The notes under the pieces were generated by a model. That model saw only the letters and a program-made list of their open reading frames with translations, was not told where the DNA came from and made no database searches. The position numbers and the translations under genes were made by a program. From contig NZ_WMBB01000015.1 of the NCBI RefSeq assembly GCF_009708175.1, positions 124,001 to 188,000 of the forward strand: a DNA stretch of 64,000 nucleotides. The letters run 5' to 3'. Source of the DNA: Nocardia aurantiaca. Its GTDB lineage: Bacteria; Actinomycetota; Actinomycetes; Mycobacteriales; Mycobacteriaceae. Below, in pieces: positions 8,757-16,943 of this stretch (position 1 is the stretch's first letter; every line of letters begins with the position of its first letter).

Positions 8757-8790
8757 TTTTGGTGTCACACCAATTTTAGTGTCACACCTA
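8757..8790. promoter_or_regulatory. tandem 17-bp operator between the glycosidase-like gene and TetR
   Basis: Two abutting 17-bp copies: TTTTGGTGTCACACCAA (8757-8773) and TTTTAGTGTCACACCTA (8774-8790). The core is a near-perfect palindrome (TTGGTGT-C-ACACCAA). A possible -10 (TATACT, 8789-8794) for the TetR gene overlaps the second copy. This arrangement fits autoregulation and control of both divergent genes by the TetR at 8820. Confidence 0.75.
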
Positions 8791-8819
8791 TACTGCTCCG
8801 CGACAGGGAGGAGAGGTCG

Positions 8820-9449
8820 TTGGCACTGCGCGAGGAGAAGAAGCGCGCTACCCGGACGGCGCTGGCCGACGCCGCCATGACGTTGTTCGCAGCGAAGGGC
8901 TTCGACAGGGTGACCGTCGCCGAGGTCGCCCGCGCCGCGAACGTCTCGGTCAATACCGCGTTCAACTACTTCCCGACCAAGGAGGACCTGTTCTTCGACC
9001 GCCAGGACGAGGTCGCGAACCGCCTCGCCCAGGCGGTGCGCGAGCGAGAGCAGGGCGAATCGGCGGCCGCGGCCATACGGCGCGCCTTCCTCGACCGGAT
9101 GCGGCGCGACGAGCCCACGCTCGGCCTCTCCCCCGGCGCCACCGCCTTCTGGCGCATGATCGACGAAAGTCCCGCTCTGCAGGCCCGATTGCGCCGGCTC
9201 GGCGAACAATCCGAAGCCGCGCTGGCCGAGGCACTCGCCGAGGCCACGAACACGAGTCCGGAGGACCCCACCGCACGGCTCGCCGCGGCCGCCCTCGCGG
9301 GCCTGGATCGCGCCCTGCACGCGGAGATCCGCCGGGCCACATTGATGGGCGCGGACCCGGATACGGTGCGCGCCACCGTGATCCGGGCGGCGACCGAGGG
9401 ATTCGACGCGGCGGTAGCGGGACTCGCCGATTACGCCACCCGGCGATAG
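8820..9449 (+). CDS. TetR/AcrR family regulator
   Basis: 209 residues. The DNA-binding domain occupies residues ~8-55, with VAEVARAANVSVNTAFNYF as the helix-turn-helix and FPTKEDLF closing it. The start is TTG at 8820, with GGAGG 9 nt upstream; no ATG or GTG fits better. It is divergent from the glycosidase-like gene and follows two tandem operators. Ligand unknown. Confidence 0.88.
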   Translation: MALREEKKRATRTALADAAMTLFAAKGFDRVTVAEVARAANVSVNTAFNYFPTKEDLFFDRQDEVANRLAQAVREREQGESAAAAIRRAFLDRMRRDEPTLGLSPGATAFWRMIDESPALQARLRRLGEQSEAALAEALAEATNTSPEDPTARLAAAALAGLDRALHAEIRRATLMGADPDTVRATVIRAATEGFDAAVAGLADYATRR

Positions 9450-9575
9450 CAACCCGCGAGATTAGTGCGGTAGGTCACAGACCGTGCTCGCCGGTGACAG
9501 GCAGCACCCGCAGAATCTCTCCGGTAGGGTCGCGGACGGGACGGAGGTTGTACCCAAGAAAGGGGGGTCGGCCAC

Positions 9576-10283
9576 GTGAAATGGATCCTGACCCCGGACG
9601 AGTTCGCGATGATCTGGACCCGCGAAACCGATCTGGAACGCCGTCCCTATCCGCTCGACACGAGCCCGGCGGCACCCGAGAATCTCGACGGCACACCGCG
9701 ATTCGGGCCGATACTCGCCGGTGGCCGGTCACCGCGCTACCTGCGCCGCACCGATCCGGACCTGGCCGCCGCGCTGGCCCTGTGCGCCCGCACCGACACC
9801 ACGACGGTCACCCTGTACGGCGAGCGAACGACCGGTCCGCAGGCGCGGCACATCCTAGCCTTCGCGGCGGTGGCGCAGCAGCGGGCGGGCATTCTCGTCT
9901 CGCTGCCGGACACGGTGACGGTGACGCTGTGTCCCGCCGAACAATTGGGGCGGGAACTGGTGGAGGTCATCGGGTCGGCACCGCCCGGACGACTGGAGCC
10001 GCTGCGGGAACCACAGCAGGCCGTGCTGTATCCCGACACCGCCGGCACCGGGGAGGAGGCCGATCGCTTCCGCCGCAAGCTGCGGGAGCCGGTGGACGGG
10101 CGCGGATTCATCACCGTCACGGTTGAACCGGCCAATCCGTTGTCCCCGCCGACCCGGCATCGCACCTGGCTGGATTTCTCCGGTGACGGCCGCTATCTGC
10201 TCACCACGGCCGCCGACCTGACCCTGGCTCCGGTCACCGACGAGGAATTGGCCGCGCAGCTGGTGCATCTGGCCCGCGTCTGA
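9576..10283 (+). CDS. EspG family ESX secretion-associated protein
   Basis: 235 residues starting with GTG at 9576 after an AAGGGGGG ribosome site. The opening (MKWILTPDEFAMIWTRET) is the usual start of EspG proteins, and length and strand pattern fit. In mycobacteria EspG is a cytosolic chaperone that binds PE-PPE dimers for type VII secretion. No PE, PPE, Esx or Ecc gene lies in this window, so this is an orphan copy whose partner must be elsewhere. Family assignment rests on N-terminal pattern and overall shape. Confidence 0.75.
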   Translation: MKWILTPDEFAMIWTRETDLERRPYPLDTSPAAPENLDGTPRFGPILAGGRSPRYLRRTDPDLAAALALCARTDTTTVTLYGERTTGPQARHILAFAAVAQQRAGILVSLPDTVTVTLCPAEQLGRELVEVIGSAPPGRLEPLREPQQAVLYPDTAGTGEEADRFRRKLREPVDGRGFITVTVEPANPLSPPTRHRTWLDFSGDGRYLLTTAADLTLAPVTDEELAAQLVHLARV

Positions 10284-10354
10284 ATGCGCCCTCCCCTGGT
10301 CCGATTCGGCGGGGTTACTGACGGGGACGCCGCGACCCGTGCTAACCATGACAG

Positions 10355-11206
10355 ATGGCGAAGGCGACATCCTGGTCGGAACCGGTCACCGAGGCCCTAC
10401 GCGCCGATGGCGTCGAGGTGAAGGATCTGAATTCATCCGCGACTCCGGGATTCAAGGGCGACAAGCGTGCCGGTGAAGCCCTGCTCGAGGAACGCCGCGC
10501 AGTGCTGTCGGATCTGCAGGAGAAGCTCTATGCCAACGGCCGTTCCGGTGACACCCGCAGTGTGCTGCTGGTATTGCAGGGCATGGACACCGCGGGCAAG
10601 GGCGGCATCGTCCGGCACGTGATCGGCTCGGTCGATCCGCAGGGCGTGGACCACGCCGCCTTCGGAGTGCCGACCGCCGAGGAGAAGAAGCACCACTACC
10701 TGTGGCGCATTCGCAAGAAGTTGCCGCGCGCCGGGCAGCTGGGTGTGTTCGACCGCTCGCACTATGAGGACGTGCTGGTGGTGCGGGTGCACGAGCTCGT
10801 CCCGCCGGAGGTGTGGGGCAAGCGCTACGACGAGATCAACAAGTTCGAGCGCAAGCTGGTGGACGAGGGCACGACCATGGTGAAGGTGGCCATGTTCGTC
10901 TCGCTGGACGAACAGAAGAAGCGGCTCATGCAGCGGCTGGACCGGCCCGACAAGTACTGGAAGTTCAACCCGAACGACATCGACGAGCGGGCCTACTGGC
11001 CGCAGTACCAGGAGGCGTACCAGGCAGTCCTGGACCGCACCAATACCGACTACGCGCCCTGGTACGTATTGCCCTGCGATTCCAAGTGGTACGCGCGCCT
11101 GGCCGTCACCGAACTGCTGATCGACGCCCTGCAGAGTCTCGAGCTGGACTGGCCGCCCGCCACCTTCGATATCGCCGAGCAGAAAAAGCGCCTCATGCAA
11201 GGGTGA
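10355..11206 (+). CDS. ppk2: polyphosphate kinase 2 family protein
   Basis: 283 residues. Walker A GMDTAGKGG (residues 76-84) and the Walker B-like FDRSHYEDV (132-140) are intact, as is the lid region with KYWKFNPNDID. PPK2 enzymes transfer phosphate between polyphosphate and nucleoside mono- or diphosphates. Class I and class III cannot be separated confidently by eye; the length fits a single-domain enzyme. It is cytoplasmic and monocistronic, followed by a hairpin at 11234-11254. Confidence 0.9.
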   Translation: MAKATSWSEPVTEALRADGVEVKDLNSSATPGFKGDKRAGEALLEERRAVLSDLQEKLYANGRSGDTRSVLLVLQGMDTAGKGGIVRHVIGSVDPQGVDHAAFGVPTAEEKKHHYLWRIRKKLPRAGQLGVFDRSHYEDVLVVRVHELVPPEVWGKRYDEINKFERKLVDEGTTMVKVAMFVSLDEQKKRLMQRLDRPDKYWKFNPNDIDERAYWPQYQEAYQAVLDRTNTDYAPWYVLPCDSKWYARLAVTELLIDALQSLELDWPPATFDIAEQKKRLMQG

Positions 11207-11233
11207 TCAACGACTCACCCCGCCTCCTTCCGA

Positions 11234-11254
11234 CCGCGAACCTCAGTTTCGCGG
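11234..11254 (+). terminator. hairpin after ppk2
   Basis: CCGCGAA-7 nt-TTCGCGG (7-bp stem) followed by CCTTCTCGATTCT, 28 nt after the ppk2 stop. A second small hairpin, CACCGC-6 nt-GCGGTG, follows at 11284-11301. Either could end the ppk2 transcript. Confidence 0.5.
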
Positions 11255-11300
11255 CCTTCTCGATTCTGGATTACGGCTCGAAACACCGCCTTGAAGCGGT

Positions 11301-11366
11301 GGAGCGGAGGAGTGACGACCTCGAGACCTCGAGTCCGCGCACCCGCCCGGAGCGAAGCGGAGGGCA
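11301..11366 (+). repeat. dispersed leader element, copy 1
   Basis: A 66-bp segment (starting GGAGCGGAGG, ending ACCCGCCCGGAGCGAAGC then GGAGGGCA). It is closely similar to 38047-38116 upstream of urtB. The last 25 nt differ at a single position. Both copies sit shortly upstream of a start codon. The purine-rich 3' end resembles a ribosome binding site. Confidence 0.65.
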
Positions 11367-11437
11367 TTTCGATACAGCGTTCTCTCAGGTTCACGGGTGA
11401 AGATGGGCGCGCACGTGTCGTGACAACGGAAGGCGTG

Positions 11438-12244
11438 GTGAGCACAGAGGTGAGCAACAAGCCGGGTGACCGCAACAACCCGCTCGCGAAGGCCGCACGG
11501 GCCGACCGCAACCGCAAGATCGCCATCCAGGTCGGCGTCGCCGCGGTCCTGGTCGGTCTGGTGGCGGCCATCGGCATCGGCCTGGCGATGCGCAAGTCGG
11601 ACGACGAGAAGAGCAAGCCGTCCGCCACGGCGACCTCCTTCGCCCCGACCGTCACCCATGACGCGAGCGCGGGCGCGGTACCACCGAATGTCACTTCGGG
11701 CGGCGCCATCCGCATCGGCAATCCGGATGCCAAGGCGAAGATCCAGATCGTCGCCGACCTGCAGTGCCCGGCCTGCAAGATGTTCGAGGGCTCCAATTCC
11801 GACGCCCTGAGCAAGGCGGTCCAGAGCGGTTCCGCCACCATCGATTACAGCATCATCTCCTTCCTGGACCGCGCCTCCAACGGCAACCAGTACTCGACCC
11901 GCGCGGCCAATGCCGCCTATGTGGTCGCGGCCTCGGACCCCTCGAAGTTCCAGGCATGGCTGGGCACCATGTTCAGCAAGCAGCCGCCGGAGAACGGCAA
12001 TGGCATGACCGATGACCAGCTCATCCAGATCGCGGTCGACGCCGGCTACACCGACCCCAAGGTGGCGCAGGACATTCGCGACGGCAAGTACGTCCAGTGG
12101 GTGAAGGACGAGACCAAGGCGGTCTTCGCCACCGGGCTGCAGTCCACCCCGACCGTGTACGTCAACGGCACCCAGGTGCAGGACGCCAAGTCGCTGATGA
12201 GCCCGGGGGGCATGACCTCGGTGATCGAGAACGCGGCCAAGTGA
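11438..12244 (+). CDS. membrane-anchored DsbA-like thiol oxidoreductase
   Basis: 268 residues from GTG 11438 (GTG 11435 and 11450 also fit; GGAAGG lies just upstream). A short cytosolic basic N-terminus is followed by a single membrane helix (~residues 29-51) and an extracytoplasmic thioredoxin fold. The active site is C110-P-A-C113, and the cis-Pro loop is STPTVYVNG. It resembles M. tuberculosis Rv2969c, which introduces disulfides into exported proteins and is reoxidised by VKOR. The VKOR gene overlaps its stop by 1 nt, supporting a two-protein electron pathway. Confidence 0.88.
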   Translation: MSTEVSNKPGDRNNPLAKAARADRNRKIAIQVGVAAVLVGLVAAIGIGLAMRKSDDEKSKPSATATSFAPTVTHDASAGAVPPNVTSGGAIRIGNPDAKAKIQIVADLQCPACKMFEGSNSDALSKAVQSGSATIDYSIISFLDRASNGNQYSTRAANAAYVVAASDPSKFQAWLGTMFSKQPPENGNGMTDDQLIQIAVDAGYTDPKVAQDIRDGKYVQWVKDETKAVFATGLQSTPTVYVNGTQVQDAKSLMSPGGMTSVIENAAK

Positions 12245-12810
12245 TGATCGCCGCGGGACCCCGCTCGGCCTGGCCGCTGCTGCTGGGTGCGTTGATCGGC
12301 TGGGCGGCGTCGGTGACGCTGCTGGTCGAGAAGTTCAAGTCGCTGACCGAGCCCGGCTACAAGCCGATCTGTTCCATCGACCAGACGATCTCGTGCTCGA
12401 CGGTCATGGAGTCGCCGACGGCGTCGATGTTCGGATTCCCCAATCCGATCATCGGCGTGGTGGGTTTCTCGGTGGTCGTGACCATCGGCGTGCTGACGGT
12501 GTGCGGGATCGCCCTGCCACGCTGGTTCATCGGCGGCCTGTGGTTCGGCCTGCTGCTCGGCCTGGCCGCCATCTGCTATCTCGTGTGGGACGCGGTATTC
12601 AAGATCCACGCGCTGTGCCCGTGGTGCATCGTGGTGTGGGCGGTGACGTCGGCGCTGCTGGCCATCGTGACCAATATCCTGTGGGGTCGCTCGCGCGGCG
12701 TGCTGCAGATCCTGGTGGAGTGGCGGTGGACACTGATCGCCGTCTTCTACGCGGTGGTCATCCTGATCGTGTACATCCAGTTCCAGTCGTACTGGAACAG
12801 CAAGTTCTGA
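12244..12810 (+). CDS. vitamin K epoxide reductase (VKOR) family protein
   Basis: 188 residues with about five membrane helices. All four redox cysteines are present: the loop pair C43 and C51, and the active-site C125-P-W-C128. VKOR passes electrons from DsbA-like proteins to quinone, replacing DsbB in actinobacteria (Rv2968c type). The ATG shares one base with the DsbA-like stop (TGATG), so the two are coupled. Confidence 0.93.
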   Translation: MIAAGPRSAWPLLLGALIGWAASVTLLVEKFKSLTEPGYKPICSIDQTISCSTVMESPTASMFGFPNPIIGVVGFSVVVTIGVLTVCGIALPRWFIGGLWFGLLLGLAAICYLVWDAVFKIHALCPWCIVVWAVTSALLAIVTNILWGRSRGVLQILVEWRWTLIAVFYAVVILIVYIQFQSYWNSKF

Positions 12811-12855
12811 GCGGCTGGTCGAAGGTCCTCCCCCGTGGAACTTCTGTCCAGGCGC

Positions 12856-14004
12856 TCAGTTGGGCGGGCCGACGGTGAGCGTCACGCTCACCGTCCGGTG
12901 CCCGCCATCCGGGTCGCTGACCTCGAGCCGCACCACATCGTCCGGTTTATGGGCGTTGAGTGCGGCTTTCAGCATTTGTGAGCTGGTGACTGCGCGGTCG
13001 TCGAGCGCGGTGATGACCTCGCCATCGGTGAGTCCGGCCGCATACGCGGGCAGACCGTAGATCGACACGTCGATGCGCGCGCCCGACGGCTGGGCGTCGG
13101 AGGTCAGGATGCCCAGGGTGGCGGTGGGACCGATGTGAACGGCGTCGGTGGGTGTGCCGGAACGGATCTGTCGGACGACGTTCATGGCGGTGTCGATGGG
13201 CACCGCATAGCCGTTGGGGCCCTTGCCCATTGCCTTCCGCAGGTCCCCGGAGGCGGCGGTGATGACGCCGACCACCGCGCCGTAGCGGTCGACCAGCGCG
13301 CCGCCGGACTGCCCGGCCGCCACCGCGGCCGCGATCTCGATCATGCCGTGCAGGGATTTCCGCGACAGGTCGGCGGCATCGCGGGCCACGATGGCCGAAT
13401 CCAGGTTGGTGATGGGCCCGCCCACCGCGGTCGGCGAGCCGGTGCCGCCGGCATTGCCGATGGCCAGCACGTCATCGCCCAGGTGCAGCGGGGCGGAACT
13501 GCCGATGTGCGCGACCGGGAGTCCACCGGCGCCGTTCAGATCCAGCAGCGCGATATCGGTGCCGGAGTCGTAGCCGGCGACGGTGGCGGTGTAGGTCGCG
13601 CCGGTGCCGAGATCCGAAACCGTCACGGTGTCAGCGCCTTTGATGACGTGGTGGCTGGTGAGCACCTCGCCCTCCGCGCTCAGCACGATGCCGGAGCCGG
13701 CCGCGCCCAGACCGTAGGGACGGATGCCCGCGGTGATGTTCACCAGCGACGGCTCGGCCACCCGCGAGACCAGGTCGACGTCGAGCGGCGGCAGCGCCGG
13801 ACCGCTCAGACCGGCGGTGGCGGCGTCGTCGCGGAACGGCCAGCGCGGCAGTTCGCCGCGGTAGCCGAGGAATCCGGTGACCGCGAGCACGGCCGCGATG
13901 ACGAGCGCGAGCAACCGCCCGCCCCGCCCGGGCCGGTGACCGCGGGCCGGGTGGGGGCCGGTAGCGCCACCCGCCGGATGCCTCCCGCGTGTCTCGCTGT
14001 CCAC
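12856..14004 (-). CDS. membrane-anchored HtrA/PepA-like serine protease with PDZ domain
   Basis: 382 residues from GTG 14004, which has CGGGAGGG 4-5 nt upstream; ATG 14043 would add 13 residues but has no ribosome site. A Pro/Arg-rich cytosolic start is followed by one membrane helix (~residues 30-48), a trypsin-fold domain and a C-terminal PDZ domain (~residues 295-375). The triad is visible: His119 (TSHHVI), Asp150 (GTDIALL) and Ser233 (AGQSGGAL). The serine motif has AGQSGG in place of the commoner GNSGGP. It probably cleaves or controls exported proteins. It lies directly downstream of the ZIP transporter. Confidence 0.85.
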   Translation of the reverse strand: MDSETRGRHPAGGATGPHPARGHRPGRGGRLLALVIAAVLAVTGFLGYRGELPRWPFRDDAATAGLSGPALPPLDVDLVSRVAEPSLVNITAGIRPYGLGAAGSGIVLSAEGEVLTSHHVIKGADTVTVSDLGTGATYTATVAGYDSGTDIALLDLNGAGGLPVAHIGSSAPLHLGDDVLAIGNAGGTGSPTAVGGPITNLDSAIVARDAADLSRKSLHGMIEIAAAVAAGQSGGALVDRYGAVVGVITAASGDLRKAMGKGPNGYAVPIDTAMNVVRQIRSGTPTDAVHIGPTATLGILTSDAQPSGARIDVSIYGLPAYAAGLTDGEVITALDDRAVTSSQMLKAALNAHKPDDVVRLEVSDPDGGHRTVSVTLTVGPPN

Positions 14005-14068
14005 AGACCCTCCCGATTGCGGTTCGCCCGCCGGCTCGAGCATGTCTTGCTATTGGTGTACCAGTATT

Positions 14069-14806
14069 TCAATGGCTCAGTGCCGCAACGGCCAACATGA
14101 ACAGCACCCCGGCCAGTGTGCACACGAGCGGTCCCCTGGCGGGTTTGCCCGCGTGTGCCTCGGGCAGGATATCGGCCGTGGCGAGGTAGAGCAGGAAGCC
14201 CGCGAAATAACCGAGGTACAGGCCGACCAATTCTGACGGGACAAGGACCAGTGTGCCGATGATCGCGCCGACCACCGGGGCGATGGCATCCAGGCCCAGC
14301 ATGATCAGGCCGCGCTTGCGGGCATTGCCGTAGAGCGTGGTCAGGGTGAAGGTGTTGAACCCGTCAGCGAAGTCGTGGCAGATGACCGCGATGGCCACCG
14401 CCGCGCCGACCGCCGCGCTGGCCTGGAAACCGAATCCGATGCTCAGGCCGTCGAGCATGGAGTGGAACACCAGGCCCGCGCCCGCGAACAGGCCCAGCGA
14501 GGAGAAATCGTGACTGTGCTGGTGCGCGGCGAATTCGTCCTCGTAGCCGGTGTGAATGGCGATCGAGCGCTCGAGCACGTGCACGGTGAAGAAGCCGATC
14601 ACCGCGGCCAGCAGTGGCACCGGCACGCCGAGCGTGACGCGAGTGTCCTGTTTCAACGCCTCGGGCATCAGGTCGAAGGCCACCACACCCAGCATGACGC
14701 CCGCGGCCAGGCCGAGCACCAGGCGCTTGCTGTGACCGATGTGCGCTGCCGCCAGCCCGCCGATGAGAGTCGCGCACATCGACAGTACGGACAGCAGAAT
14801 GGCCAT
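14069..14806 (-). CDS. ZIP family divalent metal transporter
   Basis: 245 residues with about eight membrane helices. The metal path shows HSMLDGLSIG in helix IV and HDFADGFN in helix V. A His-containing loop (HQHSHD) lies between helices III and IV. ZIP proteins import zinc or other divalent metals into the cytosol; some bacterial members are facilitators. The gene diverges from the zinc-dependent alcohol dehydrogenase at 14994. Palindromic sequences between them could respond to metal status, but no Zur box is recognisable. Confidence 0.9.
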   Translation of the reverse strand: MAILLSVLSMCATLIGGLAAAHIGHSKRLVLGLAAGVMLGVVAFDLMPEALKQDTRVTLGVPVPLLAAVIGFFTVHVLERSIAIHTGYEDEFAAHQHSHDFSSLGLFAGAGLVFHSMLDGLSIGFGFQASAAVGAAVAIAVICHDFADGFNTFTLTTLYGNARKRGLIMLGLDAIAPVVGAIIGTLVLVPSELVGLYLGYFAGFLLYLATADILPEAHAGKPARGPLVCTLAGVLFMLAVAALSH

Positions 14807-14864
14807 TCCGCCAGCATGACGATGACCACCGTTCGGCGTCGAATGCCCACGCCGCGCCGAGCAT

Positions 14865-14896
14865 GTGAAATCACGCCGCCCCGGGCTGAGATCTCA
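14865..14896. promoter_or_regulatory. palindromes between ZIP and the alcohol dehydrogenase
   Basis: GTGAAATCAC (14865-14874) and the perfect 10-bp palindrome TGAGATCTCA (14887-14896) are followed by GTGAGACATC and GTGAGAAATC half-sites. The repeated GTGA(G/A)A word could be a regulator's site in the divergent promoter. Confidence 0.35.
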
Positions 14897-14993
14897 CTCC
14901 GCTGCCCGGAGGTGAGACATCGCGCTCGCTCCGAACGTGAGAAATCGGACGAACGGTTGGTGATTGCGGGCATGCGGGAGTAGGCATGAGTGC

Positions 14994-16046
14994 ATGAGCA
15001 CTGCTACCGCCTATGCCGTCTCCGCCCCGGACGGGGCCTTCGAGAAGATCGCCATCGAGCGCCGGGAACTCGGCCCGCACGACGTGCTGATCGATGTGAA
15101 ATACGCGGGCATCTGCCATTCCGACATTCACACCGCCCGCGATGAATGGCACGGCACCGCCTACCCGTGCGTGCCCGGGCATGAGATCGCGGGTCTCGTG
15201 GCCGCGGTCGGCTCCGAGGTGACCCGGCACCGGGTCGGCGATCGGGTCGGCGTGGGCTGCCTGGTCGACTCCTGTGGGCGCTGCGAACCCTGCCTGGCCG
15301 GCGAGCAGCAGTACTGCCGGAACGGCGCGGTCTGGACCTACAACTCCCCGGTGCCCGCCGAACAGCAGGCGGGCGGGCGCACGCTCGGCGGTTACTCCAC
15401 CCAGATCGTGGTGACCGAGGGTTTCGTGCTGGCCATTCCGGAAGGCATCGGGCTGGACGTGGCCGCGCCGCTGCTGTGCGCGGGCATCACCCTGTTCTCG
15501 CCGCTGCGGCACTGGAATGCCGGGCCGGGCAAGCGGGTCGCCATCATCGGCATGGGCGGGCTCGGGCACATCGGCGTGAAGATCGCCGCCGCCATGGGCG
15601 CGGAGGTCACCGTGCTCAGCCACTCGCTGTCCAAGCAGGAGGACGGCCGCCGTTTCGGGGCGCACCACTACTACGCCACGGGGGACCGCGACACCTTCAA
15701 GAAGCTGCGTGGCTCCTTCGACCTCATCATCAATACCGTCTCCGCCGACCTGCCGATCGAGGACTACCTCAAACTGCTGCGGCTGGACGGCAGCCTGGTG
15801 GCGCTCGGCCTGCCCGAAAAGCCTTACACCGTGCGGGCCTCCACACTGGCCGGCTTCCGCCGCTCGCTGTCCGGCTCCATGATCGGCGGTATCGCGCAGA
15901 CCCAGGAGATGCTGGACTTCTGCGCCGAGCACGGCATCGGCGCGGAGATCGAGGTGATCGCCGCCGACCGCATCGACGAGGCCTACGAGCGCGTGGTCGC
16001 CTCCGATGTGCGCTACCGCTTCGTCATCGACGCCGCCACCATGTGA
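14994..16046 (+). CDS. zinc-dependent NAD(P) alcohol dehydrogenase (CAD/YahK type)
   Basis: 350 residues. Catalytic zinc residues are in GICHSDIH (Cys ~39) and PGHEIAG (His ~60), and the later Cys in GAPLLCAGIT. The structural zinc lobe is CGRCEPCLAGEQQYC. The nucleotide fold has GMGGLGHIGVK. It belongs to the cinnamyl-alcohol-dehydrogenase-like group (AdhC, YahK), which usually reduces a broad range of aldehydes with NADPH. ATG 14994 is chosen because conserved sequence starts there (MSTATAYAV). Confidence 0.92.
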   Translation: MSTATAYAVSAPDGAFEKIAIERRELGPHDVLIDVKYAGICHSDIHTARDEWHGTAYPCVPGHEIAGLVAAVGSEVTRHRVGDRVGVGCLVDSCGRCEPCLAGEQQYCRNGAVWTYNSPVPAEQQAGGRTLGGYSTQIVVTEGFVLAIPEGIGLDVAAPLLCAGITLFSPLRHWNAGPGKRVAIIGMGGLGHIGVKIAAAMGAEVTVLSHSLSKQEDGRRFGAHHYYATGDRDTFKKLRGSFDLIINTVSADLPIEDYLKLLRLDGSLVALGLPEKPYTVRASTLAGFRRSLSGSMIGGIAQTQEMLDFCAEHGIGAEIEVIAADRIDEAYERVVASDVRYRFVIDAATM

Positions 16047-16140
16047 TCCCGCGATGTGTTCGCACCGAGCGCGTGCCGGCGCGAACACACTCCCTTTCGC
16101 CGGGCTGATCCGCGCGAAAAACCCTGCGGCAGTGGCGAAA

Positions 16141-16162
16141 CCGGCGGCAGCACTGCCGCCGG
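16141..16162. terminator. bidirectional terminator between convergent genes
   Basis: CCGGCGGC-6 nt-GCCGCCGG, a perfect 8-bp GC stem between the alcohol dehydrogenase (+) and the antitoxin-like gene (-). Confidence 0.55.
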
Positions 16163-16186
16163 CCGCTCGATGACCGCGTCTCGCCG

Positions 16187-16384
16187 CTACTGCCCTGTCT
16201 GCTCGCGCAGCGCCTGCTTGGCCGCCTCCTGAACCTTGTCCACCGCACCGGCGAACTTGCCGTCGGTCTGCTGGTCGACCAGATCGCCGGCCTTGTCGAT
16301 CAGCGGCTCCAGCTTGTCGGCGTGCTGGCCCGCCAGCTCCGCCGCCTTGCCCGCCGCATCCTTCAACTGGTCGAACATGCCCAC
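16187..16384 (-). CDS. MT0933/Rv0909-type antitoxin-like protein
   Basis: About 65 residues, amphipathic helical and rich in Ala/Lys/Asp (FDQLKDAAGKAAELAGQ). It matches the MT0933-like antitoxin family (PF14013, recalled). GTG 16384 has AGGAG 8 nt upstream; ATG 16378 is an alternative. In M. tuberculosis Rv0909 pairs with the SRPBCC-fold toxin Rv0910 and lies near the VOC protein Rv0911. Here a VOC gene is adjacent but no SRPBCC toxin is present, so a toxin-neutralising role is doubtful. Confidence 0.7.
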   Translation of the reverse strand: MGMFDQLKDAAGKAAELAGQHADKLEPLIDKAGDLVDQQTDGKFAGAVDKVQEAAKQALREQTGQ

Positions 16385-16454
16385 GATCCACACTCCTGTC
16401 TCGAATCAACGTCCGTGACAGGCTAACTCCGGACCGCAGCCGGACCGGAGCCGA

Positions 16455-16835
16455 TCAGTTCTCGGGCGGCGGGCTGAAGATGCCGAAGCGGTTGCCGGAG
16501 GTGTCGAGCAGTTCAGCGAAGACCAAGCCGTTCTTGGCGGTGACGGGCTGGCGGAAGACCTTGCCACCCTCCTTCTCGGCCGCGGCCAGGACCGTGGGAA
16601 CGTCGCGGACCAGCACGTAGAAGATGGCGTGATTGCCGGAGGCGTCGTCCAGATGCGCGATGCCACCCGCGGGCATCTCATTGCCCGGGTAGGTGACCAG
16701 GTCGTAATTGCCGTCCTCGTTCGGGTCCGGGGCGAAGTTCCAGCCGAAGAGTTCCTTGTAGAAGGCCTTCACCTGTTCAGGCTGATCGCTGCCGACCTGG
16801 AACCAGGCGACGGTGTCGAAGGGCGGAGTGCTCAT
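16455..16835 (-). CDS. VOC (glyoxalase/bleomycin-resistance fold) protein
   Basis: 126 residues from ATG 16835, preceded by GGGAGACAGAG; the ATG at 16856 is seven codons earlier and lacks such a site. Two beta-alpha-beta-beta-beta units form one VOC module: WFQVGSDQPEQVKAFYKELF at the start and DTSGNRFGIFSPP at the end. It resembles the 27-kDa-antigen/glyoxalase-like group found next to Rv0909-type genes. The ligand cannot be predicted. It is probably co-transcribed with the WYL regulator upstream. Confidence 0.85.
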   Translation of the reverse strand: MSTPPFDTVAWFQVGSDQPEQVKAFYKELFGWNFAPDPNEDGNYDLVTYPGNEMPAGGIAHLDDASGNHAIFYVLVRDVPTVLAAAEKEGGKVFRQPVTAKNGLVFAELLDTSGNRFGIFSPPPEN

Positions 16836-16943
16836 CTCTGTCTCCCGAAGGGTCATGGTGGATTTCCTTGCCGCACCACGATCTCCCGGCCGAACGACAA
16901 CCCCCTGTCGGTGTTTCCGGATCTGTTGTCGGTGTTCGCCGGT

